Assembly: GCA_947585425.1 (NCBI GenBank)
Contig: CANPWZ010000018.1
Location: 1-36,257 of the forward strand
Origin: an uncultured Oscillospiraceae bacterium
GTDB taxonomy: Bacteria; Bacillota; Clostridia; Oscillospirales; Oscillospiraceae
DNA: 36,257 bases
Direction of reading: 5' to 3'
Shown here in pieces: positions 26,037-33,239 of this stretch. Made by a program: the position numbers and the translations under genes. The notes beneath the pieces were generated by a model. It saw only the letters and a list, made by a program, of their open reading frames with translations, was not told where the DNA came from and searched no databases. Each line of letters begins with the position of its first letter. Within the stretch, counting starts at the first letter, position 1.

Positions 26037-26552
26037 CTACACCGGGATGGTGAAAAACGTTCGCACCGTCTCCATGTCCACAAACAGCAACCCGTCGGGC
26101 GGGAAGAAGGAGAACCAGAAGATCAGCGCCCACACCAGCGCCGTCAGCGGCAGGGCCGCCTTTTGGAACCAGGATCTCTCCCCCAGGGGCCACAGCAGCC
26201 GGGGCAGCAGGAAGCCGGCGGCCATCAGCGCCACATAGAGGGCGATGTCAAAAATGAAATTTTCCCCGTGGAGCAGCACATGATAAATGTAGCTGATAAT
26301 GAGCAAGGCGGCGCAGACGATCAGATCGGACCAGAGGCGCGCCGCCCGGCTCTCCTTGTCTCTCCCGAAAACGAAGGCCACCGCCAGCAGCGGGTAGAAC
26401 AGCAGCTTGACGTGCTCCCAAAGGCTCTCCACCACCGGCGCGAACACAGCGGTCAGCGGGATGGGGAGCCATCGGTACAGGTTGTGGATGAGCACCCCCG
26501 CGGCGGCCGCGATCACGAACGCGATGATCATGTTTTTTGTGGATGTTTTCAT
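26037..26552 (-). CDS. DUF6512-like integral membrane protein
   Basis: A 171-residue protein with about five hydrophobic helices (near 8-25, 35-60, 78-95, 105-125 and 135-155). The segment FAPVVESLWEHVKLLFYP between helices is charged and conserved-looking, with a Glu/His pair. The family name is from recollection of this pattern; the function is unknown. ATG 26552 is preceded by GCGGGGAATC; ATG 26567 is an in-frame alternative. It is tail-to-tail with the radical SAM gene (1-nt gap) and has no visible terminator. Confidence 0.7.
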   Translation of the reverse strand: MKTSTKNMIIAFVIAAAAGVLIHNLYRWLPIPLTAVFAPVVESLWEHVKLLFYPLLAVAFVFGRDKESRAARLWSDLIVCAALLIISYIYHVLLHGENFIFDIALYVALMAAGFLLPRLLWPLGERSWFQKAALPLTALVWALIFWFSFFPPDGLLFVDMETVRTFFTIPV

Positions 26553-26908
26553 AACGATTCCCCGCATTTCCCGGCGGAGCGCGGATTTGGATGGCTGCGC
26601 GCCGCTCCAGTCTCCCCGCCGCGGTACAATTTATGCGTGTCCCGGGGCAAGCTATTCCTAAAGAAAAACGCCGTCGCGTCAAGACCGGAAAATGGGGGAA
26701 ACAGAGGGACTATTTTCCCGCATAAAACGCGAAACGCCGCTCCCGGGGACGGCCGGACACATTGCCCCTGCCATCATCCCCTGTCATTGCCACGGTGAAA
26801 ATCCGCCCCCGCGCCCATATTAAAACGGCGGGCGTTCTCCGCCCGCGCGCCGGGAGGGAAATGCAAAACCCTCTCTCCCGGCCAGCAAGCGAGAGAGGGG
26901 CGATACAA
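26553..26908. other. Intergenic region between DUF6512 and spoIVB
   Basis: Contains no convincing gene. It holds a 6-bp GC hairpin (26828-26846) and the perfect 9-bp stem that buries the spoIVB ribosome site (26869-26899). CATATTA at 26816-26822 resembles a forespore (sigma-G type) -10, expected for spoIVB, but I could not find a good -35. Confidence 0.5.
26869..26899 (+). promoter_or_regulatory. Hairpin sequestering the spoIVB ribosome-binding site
   Basis: CCCTCTCTC (26869-26877) pairs perfectly with GAGAGAGGG (26891-26899) around a 13-nt loop. The 3' arm is the only ribosome-site-like sequence 8 nt before the TTG start at 26909. Confidence 0.55.
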
Positions 26909-27946
26909 TTGAATGAGGAATCAAAACCATTTTGGCGCCTCGCCCTGGGGATGCTGCTGTTTGTGGCGGCCATGACGCTGACGGCGCCTCCCGCCTTCGC
27001 CCGGACCGGCCCGGCCACGGTGGTGCCGGTGGGCCGGGCGGTGGGCATCAAGCTGTTCTCCGACGGCGTGGTGGTGGTGGGCACCTCCGAGGTGGCCACC
27101 GACCGGGGCGAGGTCAACCCCGCCAGAGCCTGCGGGCTCAAAGAGGGCGACATCATCACCCACATCAATTCCACCGAGGTGGACACCATCGAGGAGGTGG
27201 AGGCCGTCCTCCAGGAAGTGGGGGGCGAGCTGATGAGCATCCGGGCCATCCGGGACGACAGGCAGATCCAGCTCAGCGGCCGGGCGGTGCAGTGCGCCGC
27301 CGACGGCTCCTATAAGCTGGGGGCCTGGATCCGGGACTCCATGGCGGGCATCGGCACGGTGACCTTCTACTGCCCTGACACCGGGACCTTCGGCGCCCTG
27401 GGCCACGGCATCAACGACACCGACACCGCCCTGCTCATGCCGCTGGAGAGCGGCTCCATCCTGCCCGCCACGGTGGCGGCGGTGCAGAAGGGCGAGGCGG
27501 GCACGCCGGGGCAGCTTCGGGGCGTCTTTGACACCTCCACCACCCTGGGATGCCTGAACGCCAACACGGACGGCGGCGTGTTCGGGACCCTGTCCGACCG
27601 ATCCTGGACGGCGGGCGCGCCGGTGGAGACGGCGCAGCGCAATCAGGTAAAAGCGGGACGGGCCACCATCCTGGCCAACATCGACGGGGACGAGGTGAAG
27701 GAGTACGCCATCCGCATCGACCGGGTGTACCCCGAGAGCGACGGCGACTGCCGGGACTATCTCATCGAGGTGACCGACCCGGAGCTGCTGGAGGCCACCG
27801 GCGGCATCGTCCAGGGGATGAGCGGCAGCCCGATCATGCAGAACGGCAGGCTCGTCGGGGCCGTCACCCACGTCATGATCGACGACCCCACCCACGGCTA
27901 CGGCGTCTTTGTGGGCCGTATGCTGGAAAAGTCCGGCATGAACTGA
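26909..27946 (+). CDS. spoIVB: SpoIVB serine peptidase (S55)
   Basis: Forespore-secreted protease that triggers sigma-K activation in the mother cell in Bacillus. In 345 residues: an N-terminal signal/anchor helix (about 8-25, ending AFARTG), a PDZ domain (about 45-115), then the S55 peptidase with His in LGHGIND (about 169) and Ser in GMSGSP (about 309). I chose the TTG at 26909 (GAGGGG, 8-nt spacing). An ATG at 26861 is in frame but its GGGAGG is only a few bases away, giving a 16-residue longer N-terminus. spo0A lies 155 nt downstream, the conserved sporulation pair. Confidence 0.93.
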   Translation: MNEESKPFWRLALGMLLFVAAMTLTAPPAFARTGPATVVPVGRAVGIKLFSDGVVVVGTSEVATDRGEVNPARACGLKEGDIITHINSTEVDTIEEVEAVLQEVGGELMSIRAIRDDRQIQLSGRAVQCAADGSYKLGAWIRDSMAGIGTVTFYCPDTGTFGALGHGINDTDTALLMPLESGSILPATVAAVQKGEAGTPGQLRGVFDTSTTLGCLNANTDGGVFGTLSDRSWTAGAPVETAQRNQVKAGRATILANIDGDEVKEYAIRIDRVYPESDGDCRDYLIEVTDPELLEATGGIVQGMSGSPIMQNGRLVGAVTHVMIDDPTHGYGVFVGRMLEKSGMN

Positions 27947-27961
27947 CCCCTCGCCTGCTCC

Positions 27962-27980
27962 TTCGACAGAGGGTGTCGAA
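27962..27980. promoter_or_regulatory. Inverted pair of Spo0A boxes before spo0A
   Basis: TTCGACA (27962-27968) and TGTCGAA (27974-27980) are exact 0A-box cores in opposite orientation, 5 bp apart. They lie about 65-83 bp upstream of the predicted spo0A start of transcription, a position suited to autoregulation as in Bacillus. Confidence 0.8.
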
Positions 27981-28009
27981 CAAAAAATCAGAAATTTAGC
28001 AAAACTTTC

Positions 28010-28038
28010 TTGCCATCTGGGTTTTTCTGTGTTATTTT
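28010..28038 (+). promoter_or_regulatory. Promoter of spo0A
   Basis: TTGCCA (28010-28015), 17-nt spacer, TATTTT (28033-28038). This fits sigma-A. No convincing sigma-H box was seen. Confidence 0.65.
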
Positions 28039-28101
28039 AATGTCAGGTAAAAAATACCATTTTCAAACACGGGCCGAGAGGCCGGAAAGGACCATGCTGA
28101 T

Positions 28102-28857
28102 ATGAGCGAGAAGAAAACCGTGATCGTGGCCGACGCCGCGGAGGAGCTGCGCCGGATGTACGCCGAGGTGATGGAGCAGACCGGGGAGCTGGCGGTGATC
28201 GGACAGACGGGCAGCGGCGACGAACTGCTGGCCCTGATCCACGACCGCCGGCCCGACGTGGTGGTGATGGACACCCTGCTGTCCGGCTCCGACGGCATCG
28301 AAGTGCTGGAGCAGCTTGGGGAGGACCGGCCCCGGGTGCTGGTCACCTCCGCCTTTGCCGACTCCCGGCTGGCGGGGGAGCTGGCCGCCCTGGGGGCGGA
28401 CTACTGCATGCTCAAGCCCTGCAAGCCCCAGAAGGTGGCCGACCGGGCCCTCAAGCTGGCGTCCAACGCCCTGTCCGGCACCGAGGAGGACCCCGCCATC
28501 GCCCTGGAGCGGCGGATCACCGCCATCATCCACGAGATCGGCGTGCCCGCCCATATCAAGGGCTACCAGTATCTGCGGGAGGCCATCAGCCTCACCGTGG
28601 CGGACATGGAGGTCATCAACGCGGTGACCAAGGTCCTCTACCCCGCCGTGGCCAAGAAGTTCAACACCACCGCCAGCCGGGTGGAGCGGGCCATCCGCCA
28701 CGCCATCGAGGTGGCCTGGGACCGGGGCGACCTGGAGACCCTGCAAAAGTATTTCGGCTACACCGTGTCCAACGCCAAAGGCAAGCCTACCAACAGCGAA
28801 TTCATCGCCATGATCGCCGACCGCATCTCCCTGGAGATGAACAAGCGGCGGGGATGA
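28102..28857 (+). CDS. spo0A: Sporulation master regulator Spo0A
   Basis: Response regulator that commits cells to sporulation. In 251 residues: a receiver domain (about 5-125) with phospho-acceptor Asp57 (VVMDTL), Ser/Thr switch (VTSAF) and Lys105 (MLKP); a linker; and the DNA-binding domain (about 140-250) containing [19 protein letters not shown] and [19 protein letters not shown] (near-invariant in the family) and [11 protein letters not shown]. Odd: the acidic pocket reads V-A-D-A, where Bacillus has A-D-D, so one Mg-site Asp is Ala12. The ribosome site GGAAAGG is 11 nt before the ATG; a three-codon mini-frame (ATG at 28094) ends by overlapping the start (ATGA), which may couple initiation. 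A terminator follows. Confidence 0.96.
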   Translation: MSEKKTVIVADAAEELRRMYAEVMEQTGELAVIGQTGSGDELLALIHDRRPDVVVMDTLLSGSDGIEVLEQLGEDRPRVLVTSAFADSRLAGELAALGADYCMLKPCKPQKVADRALKLASNALSGTEEDPAIALERRITAIIHEIGVPAHIKGYQYLREAISLTVADMEVINAVTKVLYPAVAKKFNTTASRVERAIRHAIEVAWDRGDLETLQKYFGYTVSNAKGKPTNSEFIAMIADRISLEMNKRRG

Positions 28858-28878
28858 GCCAAAAAACAGCACAGCAAA

Positions 28879-28907
28879 GGGGCCGGCGAAAGCCGGCCCC
28901 TCTTTTT
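28879..28907 (+). terminator. Intrinsic terminator of spo0A
   Basis: A 9-bp perfect GC stem (28879-28887 with 28892-28900) with a GAAA loop and T-C-TTTTT tail. Convergent pncB ends just beyond. Confidence 0.9.
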
Positions 28908-28922
28908 ACGCGTATGTTCGAT

Positions 28923-30353
28923 TCAGTGTTTCGCGCCCAGCAGCTCCTCCCGCACGTCCCACAGCTTCTGGGACAGGTCCACGTAGTAGTTGTGGGGGTT
29001 CTCGAACCGCTTGACCTCGTCCCACAGGCTGTCCACCTCGGCGGCGCAGCGGGCCCGGATGGCCTCGATGCCGGGCAGGTCGTACACCAGCCTGCCGCCC
29101 TGGAACACGGGCACCTGGAGAGGCCGGGCAGTATAGTCTGTAAAGGTTTTCCGCTTCCAGGTGGCCTCCGGGTCGAACAGCTCCAGGGGCTTGGTGAAAT
29201 CGGGCTGCTCATCGTACACGGTGACGTAGTCGGCCATGGCCTTCCCGGTGGCGTTGGAGAACAGCCGGTAGGTCTTTTTGAAGTGGGGCCAGGTGACCTT
29301 GGCGGCGTTCTCGCTGATCTTGATCTTGGGGATGACCCTGCCGTCCCGCTCCTCGATGGCGGCCAGCTTGTAGACCCCGCCGAACACCGGCTCGCTCTTG
29401 GAGGTGATGAGCCGCTCGCCCACGCCGAAGCCGTCGATCTTGGCCCCCTGGGTCAGCAGGTCCCGGATGATGTACTCGTCCAGGGAGTTGGAGGCGATGA
29501 TCCTGATGTCCGGCAGGCCGGCGTCGTCCAGCATCTTCCGGGCCTTGACGGAGAGATAGGTCAGGTCGCCGGAGTCGATGCGGATGCCGCCGGAGGTGAT
29601 GCCCATCTCCTGGAACACCCGGATGGCGTTGGGCACGCCGGACTTCAGCACGTTGTAGGTGTCCACCAGCAGGGTGGCCGCGCGGGGGTAGGTCTTGCAG
29701 TAGGTCTTGAAGGCGATGTACTCGTTGGGGAACATCTGCACCCAGGAGTGGGCCATGGTGCCGGTGGCGGGGGTGCCATACATGGCGTCGGCCATGGCGC
29801 AGGCGGTGCCGGCGGCCCCGGCGATGTAGGCGGCCCGGGCCCCCAGCAGGGCCCCGGAGGCCCCCTGGGCCCGGCGGGAGCCGAACTCGGACACGGCGCG
29901 GCCCTCCGCCGCCCGGACGATGCGGTTGGCCTTGGTGGCGATGAGGGACTGGTGGTTCAGGGCCAGTAGCAGATAGGTCTCGATGAGCTGGGCCTGGATG
30001 GCCGGGGCCCGGACGGTGAGCATGGGCTCCCGGGGAAATACCGGGGTGCCCTCGGGCACAGCCCAAATGTCTCCTGTAAAGTGGAAATCCTTTAAGTAGT
30101 CCAGGAATCCTTCACTGAAGCAGCCCTTGGAGCGGAGGTAGGCGATGTCCTCCTCGTCGAACCGGAGGTTCTGGATGTACTCCACCGCCTGCTCCAACCC
30201 CGCAGCGATGGCGAAGCCGCCCCCGTCGGGCACGCTGCGGTAGAACAGGTCGAAATAGCAGATGCAGTCCTGCATCCCGTTCTCGAAGTAGCCGTTGCCC
30301 ATGGTCAGCTCGTAGAAATCGGCCAGGAGGGTGTAATTGACGTCGTGCTTCAT
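28923..30353 (-). CDS. pncB: Nicotinate phosphoribosyltransferase
   Basis: First enzyme of NAD salvage from nicotinate: nicotinate + PRPP + ATP to nicotinate mononucleotide. The 476-residue length fits. Motifs include LLADFYELTMGNGYF at the N-terminus, EFGSRRAQG, GTMAHSWVQ with the catalytic His, the PRPP/phosphate site IDSGDL, and IDGFGVGERLITS. A Cys-poor C-terminal domain completes the fold. AAAGGGGGC precedes the ATG at 30353. It has its own promoter at 30386-30414. Confidence 0.95.
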   Translation of the reverse strand: MKHDVNYTLLADFYELTMGNGYFENGMQDCICYFDLFYRSVPDGGGFAIAAGLEQAVEYIQNLRFDEEDIAYLRSKGCFSEGFLDYLKDFHFTGDIWAVPEGTPVFPREPMLTVRAPAIQAQLIETYLLLALNHQSLIATKANRIVRAAEGRAVSEFGSRRAQGASGALLGARAAYIAGAAGTACAMADAMYGTPATGTMAHSWVQMFPNEYIAFKTYCKTYPRAATLLVDTYNVLKSGVPNAIRVFQEMGITSGGIRIDSGDLTYLSVKARKMLDDAGLPDIRIIASNSLDEYIIRDLLTQGAKIDGFGVGERLITSKSEPVFGGVYKLAAIEERDGRVIPKIKISENAAKVTWPHFKKTYRLFSNATGKAMADYVTVYDEQPDFTKPLELFDPEATWKRKTFTDYTARPLQVPVFQGGRLVYDLPGIEAIRARCAAEVDSLWDEVKRFENPHNYYVDLSQKLWDVREELLGAKH

Positions 30354-30385
30354 GGCGCGATGCCCCCTTTTGTCTGTTTTGGGAT

Positions 30386-30414
30386 ATTATAAGCCTTTAG
30401 AGCGGTAAAATCAA
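30386..30414 (-). promoter_or_regulatory. Sigma-A promoter of pncB
   Basis: Minus strand TTGATT (30414-30409), 17-nt spacer, perfect TATAAT (30391-30386). A GC palindrome (GGCGGG-TCA-CCCCGCC, near 30426-30442) overlapping the rubrerythrin stop lies directly upstream. Confidence 0.82.
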
Positions 30415-30431
30415 GGGCGATGTAGGGCGGG

Positions 30432-31061
30432 TCACCCCGCCGTGTACGGCGCCAGCTCCAGCCGCACATAATACCCCTGGGGGTGCCGGCACACCGGGCA
30501 CACCTGGGGGGCCGCCGAGGCGTGGACGATCTCGCCGCAGTTGAGGCAGATCCACGCCCGCTCGCCCTCGTCCAGAAACAGCTTTCCCTGCTCCAGCAGA
30601 TCGGCTAACAGGCCGAACCGCTCCCCGTGGGTCTTTTCGATCTCCGCGATCAGCTCGAACTGGTGGCCGATCAGGTCGAAGCCCTCCTCCCTGGCGGCGA
30701 TGGCAAAGCCGGCGTAGTCCGCCCGCCACTCCTGATGCTCGTTGTGCTGGGCCGCCCGGAGGCAGGTCAGGGCGCTGTCCAGCACATCCACCGGGTAGGT
30801 GCCCTCCACCTTGAGGGTCTGTCCCGCGCAGCTCTCCAGCAGGTCCAGGAACACCTTGGCGTGGGCCCGCTCCTGGTCGGCGGTGAACTCAAACACCCGG
30901 GCGATCACCTCCAGCTGCTCCTTCCGCGCCACCGAGGCGGCGAAGGTGTAGCGGTTCCGGGCCTGGCTCTCCCCGGCGAAAGCCCGCATCAGGTTCTCCC
31001 GGGTGCGGCTGGACATGAAATCCACGTTTCCTTTGGTGTAATTCTCATAAGGACTGCTCAT
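30432..31061 (-). CDS. rbr: Rubrerythrin
   Basis: Non-haem di-iron peroxidase protecting anaerobes from hydrogen peroxide. In 209 residues: a ferritin-like four-helix domain (about 15-160) with iron-ligand motifs FAGESQARNRY and ADQERAHAK and the second ligand half GHQFELIAEIEKTHGERF (Glu/His pattern), then a C-terminal rubredoxin-like domain with CLNCG and CPVC (about 168-190). The ATG at 31061 has GGGAGG 7 nt upstream. It is divergent from the dpaA 5' fragment. The promoter is unclear; CATACT near 31092-31097 (minus strand) is a possible -10. Confidence 0.94.
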   Translation of the reverse strand: MSSPYENYTKGNVDFMSSRTRENLMRAFAGESQARNRYTFAASVARKEQLEVIARVFEFTADQERAHAKVFLDLLESCAGQTLKVEGTYPVDVLDSALTCLRAAQHNEHQEWRADYAGFAIAAREEGFDLIGHQFELIAEIEKTHGERFGLLADLLEQGKLFLDEGERAWICLNCGEIVHASAAPQVCPVCRHPQGYYVRLELAPYTAG

Positions 31062-31154
31062 GTGTGTGCCTCCCATCGTGTGATGGGGACAGTATGCCCG
31101 GTTTGAGGAAAAAATTGCGGGGGCAGCCGTCTCCGCCCTCTCACCCTCTCCCCC

Positions 31155-31243
31155 GCCCGGTATGTCGGTCATACACTGGGACGATGGCATTATCGCTTCG
31201 GAGGGAGGATTCGGATATGGCGAAAAATATCTGGGTGGTGGGG
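31155..31243 (+). repeat. Left copy of the 89-bp direct repeat (dpaA 5' end)
   Basis: Identical at every base to 33423-33511. It carries the CATACACT -10-like box (31170-31177), the GGAGGGAGG ribosome site and the first nine codons of dpaA (ATG at 31217). The base pairs just outside differ on both sides, so the repeat is exactly bounded. Confidence 0.97.
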
Positions 31244-31672
31244 ACAAGCCCCACGGCCCCGGGCGGCGGAGGCGAAAGCCGAACAAGGGCGGCAAGCCGC
31301 CCGCCGGAGCCGCCCCCGGGCCGGGAGGAGCGAGGGCACAGCCGCCCCGCAGGGGCGGGGCCCGGGAGGGGGAGCCGGGGGAGGCCGCACCGCCGCAAAG
31401 GCGAGGGCGGAGCGGAGCGAGGGCGAGGGCACACAGCCCGAGCCAAGCGGAGCCCGAGCCCAGGCGGCAAGGCCGGGGGGACGGAGCGCGGGCCCAGGGG
31501 TAGGGGCCCCAGGGCACGACGGACCGGCCCCAGCGCCCCGCAGGGCGCGGCCCCGGGGGAGCCCGGGCCCCCGAGCGACGGGCGGCGGCGGCCGAGCCGG
31601 GGACGCGAGGGAGGGACGGGGCAGGGGCCCCGGCCCGAGCCACGGCCACGGGCCGCGCTTGCGCGGCGGTGA
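31217..31672 (+). pseudogene. Orphaned dpaA 5' fragment reading into the element
   Basis: The first nine dpaA codons (MAKNIWVVG) with a full ribosome site run into the GC-extreme region and stay open for 151 codons. The remainder is Gly/Pro/Arg/Ala-rich without protein-like pattern, as expected from a GC-extreme non-coding frame. It is a truncated copy made by the insertion. Confidence 0.7.
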
Positions 31673-31795
31673 GCGGGGAAGCCGCGAACCCCGGCGTTCA
31701 ATGCGGGCCCCTGGGCCCGCGCCGCCGCATACCGCAAACGGCCCGCGCCGCCCTGTGCGCGGGCCATCCGGCCCCGGAGCGGCCCCCCGAGCGGC
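31244..31795. other. GC-extreme, hairpin-rich non-coding stretch (left end of element)
   Basis: About 550 bp with no believable gene on either strand; the frames give only Pro/Arg/Gly/Ala runs. Hairpins include GGC-GAAA-GCC (31271-31280, GNRA loop on the plus strand), GGGCGG-CAAG-CCGCCC (31287-31302) and a 7-bp stem at 31703-31720. Shares the 11-mer AGCCCCACGGC with 32611-32621. It could be a structured RNA, 3' UTR of the small operon, or a recombination site. Confidence 0.5.
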
Positions 31796-31957
31796 CTAAC
31801 GAGGGGAGCCCGACGGGGGCGGCGGCATGAGCCTCTTGCCCTTGTACCGGCGCTTGTACTCCCGCCTCCGCTCCTTCAGCTTGCGGCGTTTCTGGTCCTC
31901 CCAGGTACAGGGTATCTGAAGGTAGACGGTGGCCGCGCCCGGTGTGTATCGCCTCAT
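31796..31957 (-). CDS. 53-residue basic protein, unknown function
   Basis: Starts MRRYTPGAATVYLQIPCTWE and continues with a strongly basic helix (about 21-44, mostly Arg/Lys/Glu with periodic Tyr) and a Pro-rich tail. The ATG at 31957 overlaps the TGA of the RHH gene by 4 nt (ATGA), the same junction as between the two genes upstream. This makes it very likely a real third gene. The basic helix suggests nucleic-acid binding. No family recognised. Confidence 0.65.
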   Translation of the reverse strand: MRRYTPGAATVYLQIPCTWEDQKRRKLKERRREYKRRYKGKRLMPPPPSGSPR

Positions 31958-32325
31958 GAGGTCCCACCTCCTCCCCTGGCGAGCTTTTCCCGGATGGCCT
32001 CAGTCAGCCAGGAATAGACGCTCTGCCCTTCGGCGGCGGCGGCCTCCTTTACCTGGTCTGCCAGCGTCCGGGATACCCTGGCCCCGATGAGAACGCGTGT
32101 TCGATTATCCCGCTTGCGGTCATACTTGTGCTTGGTGTCCCGCCTGGATAAATATACGGCGAGCGCCCCAACCGCCTCCCGCACCTCCGGGGTCTGGGCG
32201 TGGTTTGCAATGGCCCCCAGGTGGTATCGTACCGGGGCGGATAAACATGACACAGTTTGTCTCATTTCCGCCTCCGAAACACGCATATCCTCCCACCTGA
32301 AGGAGCGCTGTTTGCGGTACGTCAT
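31954..32325 (-). CDS. Ribbon-helix-helix domain protein
   Basis: A 123-residue protein. The C-terminal part (about 76-118: TRVLIGARVSRTLADQV, then AAAAEGQSVYSWLTEAI) fits the RHH/CopG-Arc fold, which binds DNA as a dimer and is common in plasmid-mobilisation (MobC-like) and antitoxin proteins. The N-terminal 75 residues include a helical segment (about 15-60) and a basic KHKYDRKRD stretch. It starts by ATGA overlap with the 75-residue gene and ends by ATGA overlap with the 53-residue gene. Likely role: autorepressor or DNA-binding accessory factor of the element. The exact family is uncertain. Confidence 0.75.
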   Translation of the reverse strand: MTYRKQRSFRWEDMRVSEAEMRQTVSCLSAPVRYHLGAIANHAQTPEVREAVGALAVYLSRRDTKHKYDRKRDNRTRVLIGARVSRTLADQVKEAAAAEGQSVYSWLTEAIREKLARGGGGTS

Positions 32326-32549
32326 TCGGCAGAGCTTGCGGCCGGGGATTCCCCGGATACCTTGATTTCAGCGGGTTTGCGGGGCATTTTGTTCGGGGAC
32401 GAAGTCGGCTTTTCCGCTTCCGGGGAACACTCCTGCTCGATAAGGGCGCGGAAATCGTGTCTGGCTTCGGCGATGGCCATGAGCATATCAAAGCAGGCTG
32501 ATTCCAGGTATGTGAGGCGGTACAGCAGGGCTTTTCTGTGTTTTTCCAT
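32322..32549 (-). CDS. 75-residue protein, first gene of the element's small operon
   Basis: Begins MEKHRKALLYRLTYLESACF, giving a long amphipathic helix (about 3-40), followed by a disordered Pro/Ser/Lys-rich tail. A very strong ribosome site, AAAAAAGGAGG, lies 8 nt before the ATG, and a good promoter lies at 32581-32609. No family recognised. Base composition is less GC-rich than the chromosome around it, which supports foreign origin. Confidence 0.7.
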   Translation of the reverse strand: MEKHRKALLYRLTYLESACFDMLMAIAEARHDFRALIEQECSPEAEKPTSSPNKMPRKPAEIKVSGESPAASSAE

Positions 32550-32580
32550 GGGGTTTTCCTCCTTTTTTGGTGATGGAATA

Positions 32581-32609
32581 AGTATACACTGTATTGGATA
32601 TTTATGCAA
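32581..32609 (-). promoter_or_regulatory. Sigma-A promoter of the element's three-gene operon
   Basis: Minus strand TTGCAT (32609-32604), 17-nt spacer, TATACT (32586-32581). Confidence 0.8.
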
Positions 32610-32610
32610 G

Positions 32611-32758
32611 AGCCCCACGGCGGCGGGCGGGCGGACAAGGCCCGGTGCGGGCGGGCGGACCAAGCGGGCCAGCGGCCCGCAGGGTGGCCGGAGGCCACAA
32701 GCCCGCTGAACTTAGCCCTGGGCCCCGCCCGGGCACGGCGGCGGGGGGCGGTGGAGCC
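32611..32758. other. Middle GC-rich stretch with competing hairpins
   Basis: No gene. Perfect hairpins at 32664-32680 (7 bp, AGC loop) and 32684-32698 (6 bp, GGA loop). An outer 7-bp helix (32663-32669 with 32701-32707) would enclose both but excludes the first, so two folds compete. Confidence 0.45.
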
Positions 32759-32780
32759 AAAAGGGGGCGCTCAGCCCCCC
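32759..32780 (-). terminator. Intrinsic terminator overlapping the HNH stop codon
   Basis: On the minus strand a 6-bp all-GC stem (32779-32774 with 32768-32763) whose loop contains the HNH stop UGA, followed by UUUU. Confidence 0.65.
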
Positions 32781-33193
32781 GCTTTCTTCAGGTGTTCCCA
32801 GGCGATTTGTTCTGCTTTGGTGAGCGGCACCTCGCTTGTGTACTTGGGGTGGTTGGTCCAGTCCACCAGCGAGGCGGCGGTGAAGCTCCACGGATTCCAC
32901 AGGAGCCCCTCTGCGGCGTAGAGGTCCGCCAGGTATTCTATGCAGAGCTGGGTGATGTCCTCCGGGGACGGGCGGCCCGGACCCAGGTCCCGGAGGTCTA
33001 TGCCGTGCGCCAGGGCGTGGCAGTCCGAGCAGAGGGTAATCATGTTCATGGGCTTGTCTGCGGGCCCGCCCTGGCCCCGGGGGACGACGTGGTGAATCTG
33101 AAGGTGCCGGGTGTAGTCGCAGAGGGCGCACCTGTATCCATCCCTGCGATAGACCATCTTCCTGAAGGCGTTGCTGAGTTTGTTGCTGGTCAT
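32771..33193 (-). CDS. HNH endonuclease
   Basis: A 140-residue HNH nuclease. Zinc-binding C22-x2-C25 and C55-x2-C58, then the catalytic-site residues H34-H35 (QIHHVV), N50 (MNMITLC) and H59/H63 (CHALAH), form a complete HNH/zinc-finger core. A C-terminal helical region (about 75-140) is family-unknown. GAAAGGAG lies 8 nt before the ATG at 33193, so the gene is well set for translation. It resembles phage- or intron-associated small HNH proteins more than the large RNA-guided (IsrB/IscB) ones, as no RuvC or bridge helix is present. Its target may be the empty insertion site; that is speculation. Confidence 0.85.
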   Translation of the reverse strand: MTSNKLSNAFRKMVYRRDGYRCALCDYTRHLQIHHVVPRGQGGPADKPMNMITLCSDCHALAHGIDLRDLGPGRPSPEDITQLCIEYLADLYAAEGLLWNPWSFTAASLVDWTNHPKYTSEVPLTKAEQIAWEHLKKAGG

Positions 33194-33239
33194 TTTGACC
33201 GCTCCTTTCTGGGCCCTTCTGGCCCGGACTCCCAGTAGC

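Noticed and set aside
31094-31102. ATGCCCGGT shared with 33421-33429 as an extension of the repeat
   Set aside because: Nine bases only, out of register with the 89-bp repeat; chance is sufficient.
31141-31767. Long open frames on both strands in the left GC-extreme region
   Set aside because: Their translations are Arg/Pro/Gly/Ala runs with no protein-like pattern and no ribosome site apart from the orphan dpaA one; stop codons are rare because of GC content.
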